Positions 62,687 to 64,000 of a DNA stretch of 64,000 nucleotides are shown here, piece after piece; positions within the stretch are counted from its first letter, which is position 1, and every line of letters begins with the position of its first letter. Both the position numbers and the translations under genes were made by a program. This stretch comes from JASLDZ01 sp965199975. GTDB lineage: Bacteria; Pseudomonadota; Alphaproteobacteria; Caulobacterales; Caulobacteraceae. The notes under the pieces were generated by a model. It worked only from the letters and a program-made list of their open reading frames with translations. It had not been told where the DNA came from and ran no database searches. The DNA lies in assembly GCA_965199975.1 (NCBI GenBank), contig OZ241340.1, positions 1,426,001 through 1,490,000 on the forward strand, in the 5' to 3' direction.

Positions 62687-63667
62687 ATGATCGATCGCAG
62701 AAGCACCCTCGCGGGTCTGGTCGTACTGCCGTTCGCGCCGGTAGCATCGGCGTCGGTTCCCGGTTTCAGTAGGGAGATGGAGCATATGAAGCACATTTCG
62801 ACCGACACGCTCGACATCGGCTACCTCGAGTTCGGTCCCGCCAATGGTCCTCCCGTTATCCTGCTTCACGGTTTTCCCTACGACGCGCGCGCCTATGACG
62901 GAGTAGCCGAAAGACTGGGAGCCGCGGGTGAGCGGTGCATCGTTCCTTTCCTGCGCGGTTACGGCCCGACACGCTTCCTGCGCCCGGACACCTTCCGCTC
63001 CGGTCAGCAAGCGGCGCTCGGCACCGACCTGAAAGCGATGATGGACGCGCTGGGCCTGCAACGGGCGGTGCTGGCGGGCTATGACTGGGGTGGCCGCGCC
63101 GCCTGCGTCGTCGCCGCGCTCTGGCCCGAGCGCGTCGCGGGGCTCGTCACCTGCGGAACCGCCTATAACCTCCAGAGCCTCGCCACCGCGACCAAGCCGA
63201 TCGATGCGCAAGCGGAGCGCCGCCATTGGTACTGGTTCTATCTCAACTCCGAGCGCGGCAAGGCGGCGCTCAGCGACGACCGGCGGACCTTCTGCGAAGC
63301 GCTCTGGCGCGATTTCTCGCCGACCTGGAAGTTCGATGACGAGACCTATGCCCGCACGGCCGCCTCGTTCGACAACCCGGATTTCGTCGCGGTGGTGCTC
63401 CACTCCTACCGGGTTCGGATCGGCGCGGTGCCGGGCGATCCCGCGCTGGAGCCGATCGAGCGGCAGCTCGCCCGAGAGCCTAAGATCACGGTCCCGACGA
63501 TCGCGCTCGCGGGCGCGGACGACGGAGTCGATCCGCCCGCGCCAGCCGAAAAGGTCGAGCCGCATTTCTCGAACCTGAAACGCTACACCACACTGCCGGA
63601 CATCGGGCACAACCTGCCCCAGGAGGCCCCGGCAGCGCTCGCCGATGCCGTGCTGGAGCTCGGCTGA
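62687..63667 (+). CDS. Alpha/beta hydrolase with Asp nucleophile and Tat-like signal (epoxide hydrolase / dehalogenase type)
   Basis: A 326-residue protein. The N-terminus MIDRRSTLAGLVVLPFAPVASA resembles a twin-arginine signal. The hydrolase core has VILLHGFPYDARAYD (HGFP oxyanion motif), FLRGYGPTRFL, the nucleophile D133 in LAGYDWGGRAACVVA, and PDIGHNLPQEAP with the likely His. A GYDWGG elbow with aspartate is typical of epoxide hydrolases and haloalkane dehalogenases, not esterases. Start at ATG 62,687, with GGGAGAG upstream; GTG 62,681 is possible. The next gene starts 2 bases after the stop. Confidence 0.9.
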   Translation: MIDRRSTLAGLVVLPFAPVASASVPGFSREMEHMKHISTDTLDIGYLEFGPANGPPVILLHGFPYDARAYDGVAERLGAAGERCIVPFLRGYGPTRFLRPDTFRSGQQAALGTDLKAMMDALGLQRAVLAGYDWGGRAACVVAALWPERVAGLVTCGTAYNLQSLATATKPIDAQAERRHWYWFYLNSERGKAALSDDRRTFCEALWRDFSPTWKFDDETYARTAASFDNPDFVAVVLHSYRVRIGAVPGDPALEPIERQLAREPKITVPTIALAGADDGVDPPAPAEKVEPHFSNLKRYTTLPDIGHNLPQEAPAALADAVLELG

Positions 63668-63668
63668 G

Positions 63669-64000
63669 ATGGTGGCCGCTGCACCGGACGCGCCCGAATA
63701 CGAGGTCTACGCGATCAAATACGCCGAGGCCGATGCGCTGCCGCCCGGCAAGGTGGCGATCGGCGCGGATCCGCACGCCTCGCCGTTCGACATGGCCTAT
63801 TATGTTTGGCTCATCCGTCGTGGCGATCGTGCGATCGTGGTCGACTCCGGGTTCAACGCGCGGTCGGGCGCGAAGCGAGGCCACCGGCTGCTCCGCTCGC
63901 CGGCGGACGGCATGCGCGCGCTTGGTGTCGAGCCGGACGCGGTCGAAACCCTGATCGTCACGCACCTACACTACGATCATTTCGGCAACGCCGACCTGTT
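63669..64000 (+). CDS. MBL-fold metallo-hydrolase, AHL-lactonase-like (partial at window end)
   Basis: The first 110 residues are in the window: YEVYAIKYAEADALPPGKVAIGADPHASPFDMAYYVWLIRRGDRAIVVDSGFNARSGAKRG, then LGVEPDAVETLIVTHLHYDHFGNADL. The THLHYDH zinc motif and the DSGF strand are those of N-acyl homoserine lactonase-type MBL enzymes. ATG 63,669 is 2 bases after the upstream hydrolase stop, so the pair is surely co-transcribed. The gene continues past the right edge and its completeness is unknown. Confidence 0.9.
   Translation, partial: MVAAAPDAPEYEVYAIKYAEADALPPGKVAIGADPHASPFDMAYYVWLIRRGDRAIVVDSGFNARSGAKRGHRLLRSPADGMRALGVEPDAVETLIVTHLHYDHFGNADL

Larger units (their letters stand above)
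45500..64000. other. Putative genomic island at tRNA-Leu (right end outside window)
   Basis: From the tRNA-Leu gene to the right edge the sequence differs from the left two-thirds. It has lower GC, longer gaps, an IS66 element, remnants of a recombinase and an IS3-type transposase, many frameshifted genes, and a concentration of catabolic enzymes with their own LysR and TetR regulators. No second copy of the tRNA 3' half marks the far end within the window, so the right border is unknown. Confidence 0.6.

Overview
The window is a very GC-rich alphaproteobacterial chromosome segment, most likely from the Caulobacteraceae. Markers for this are a MipZ-type division-site ATPase, a MucR regulator, a DUF3035/BamF lipoprotein after lspA, the plsY-dprA-topA order, and a DnaX that has lost most of its zinc-ligand cysteines. 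Phenylobacterium or Caulobacter are the likeliest genera, but this is inference from gene content, not a search result.

Bases 1 to about 45,000 are core genome with dense, often overlapping genes. In order they hold: a GtrA-family membrane protein and an FAD oxidoreductase (envelope glycan); ybaB, dnaX and, just upstream of dnaX, the 4.5S SRP RNA; a SleB hydrolase, nudC, xseB, csaA and dxs; an exported esterase; plsY-dprA, topA, ileS-lspA-bamF; an RNA methyltransferase, a second methyltransferase and a WecG-type glycosyltransferase; panC; mipZ and a membrane J-domain protein; a D,D-carboxypeptidase with an unusual Cys/His/Arg repeat tail; a phasin; clpS-clpA; hemB with a membrane protein; a DMT exporter; the overlapping set rnr-NUDIX-P450 followed by rpmG; and mucR. 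Three intergenic stretches of about 600 bases (2.1-2.7, 31.6-32.3 and 36.8-37.4 kb) contain one dispersed family of hairpin repeats, twice as an inverted pair.

A tRNA-Leu(CAA) gene at 45.4 kb marks a sharp change. Upstream of it lie two decayed copies of its own 5' half, which break off at the anticodon loop and look like scars of earlier integrations. Downstream is a broken serine recombinase interrupted by a complete IS66-family element (45,904-48,352) with matching terminal inverted repeats and an 8-bp target duplication.

From 48.6 kb to the right edge the DNA is accessory: less GC-rich, loosely packed, and full of catabolic enzymes and broken genes. It encodes a GMC oxidoreductase, an Ayg1/pseudooxynicotine-hydrolase-like alpha/beta hydrolase, four small dimeric alpha-beta barrel (ABM-type) proteins including a pair of 96-residue paralogues, a frameshifted metallo-beta-lactamase-fold hydrolase, an Old Yellow Enzyme, two further alpha/beta hydrolases (one with an Asp nucleophile and a Tat-like signal), a phenol-hydroxylase-type flavin monooxygenase, LysR and TetR regulators, and at the edge an AHL-lactonase-like metallo-hydrolase. 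Between 60.4 and 62.5 kb are decayed LysR, IS3-type transposase, SRPBCC and auxin-efflux-carrier genes. Together these suggest a horizontally acquired pathway that oxidises and hydrolytically opens a polycyclic aromatic, polyketide-like or lactone substrate. The substrate cannot be read from the sequence.
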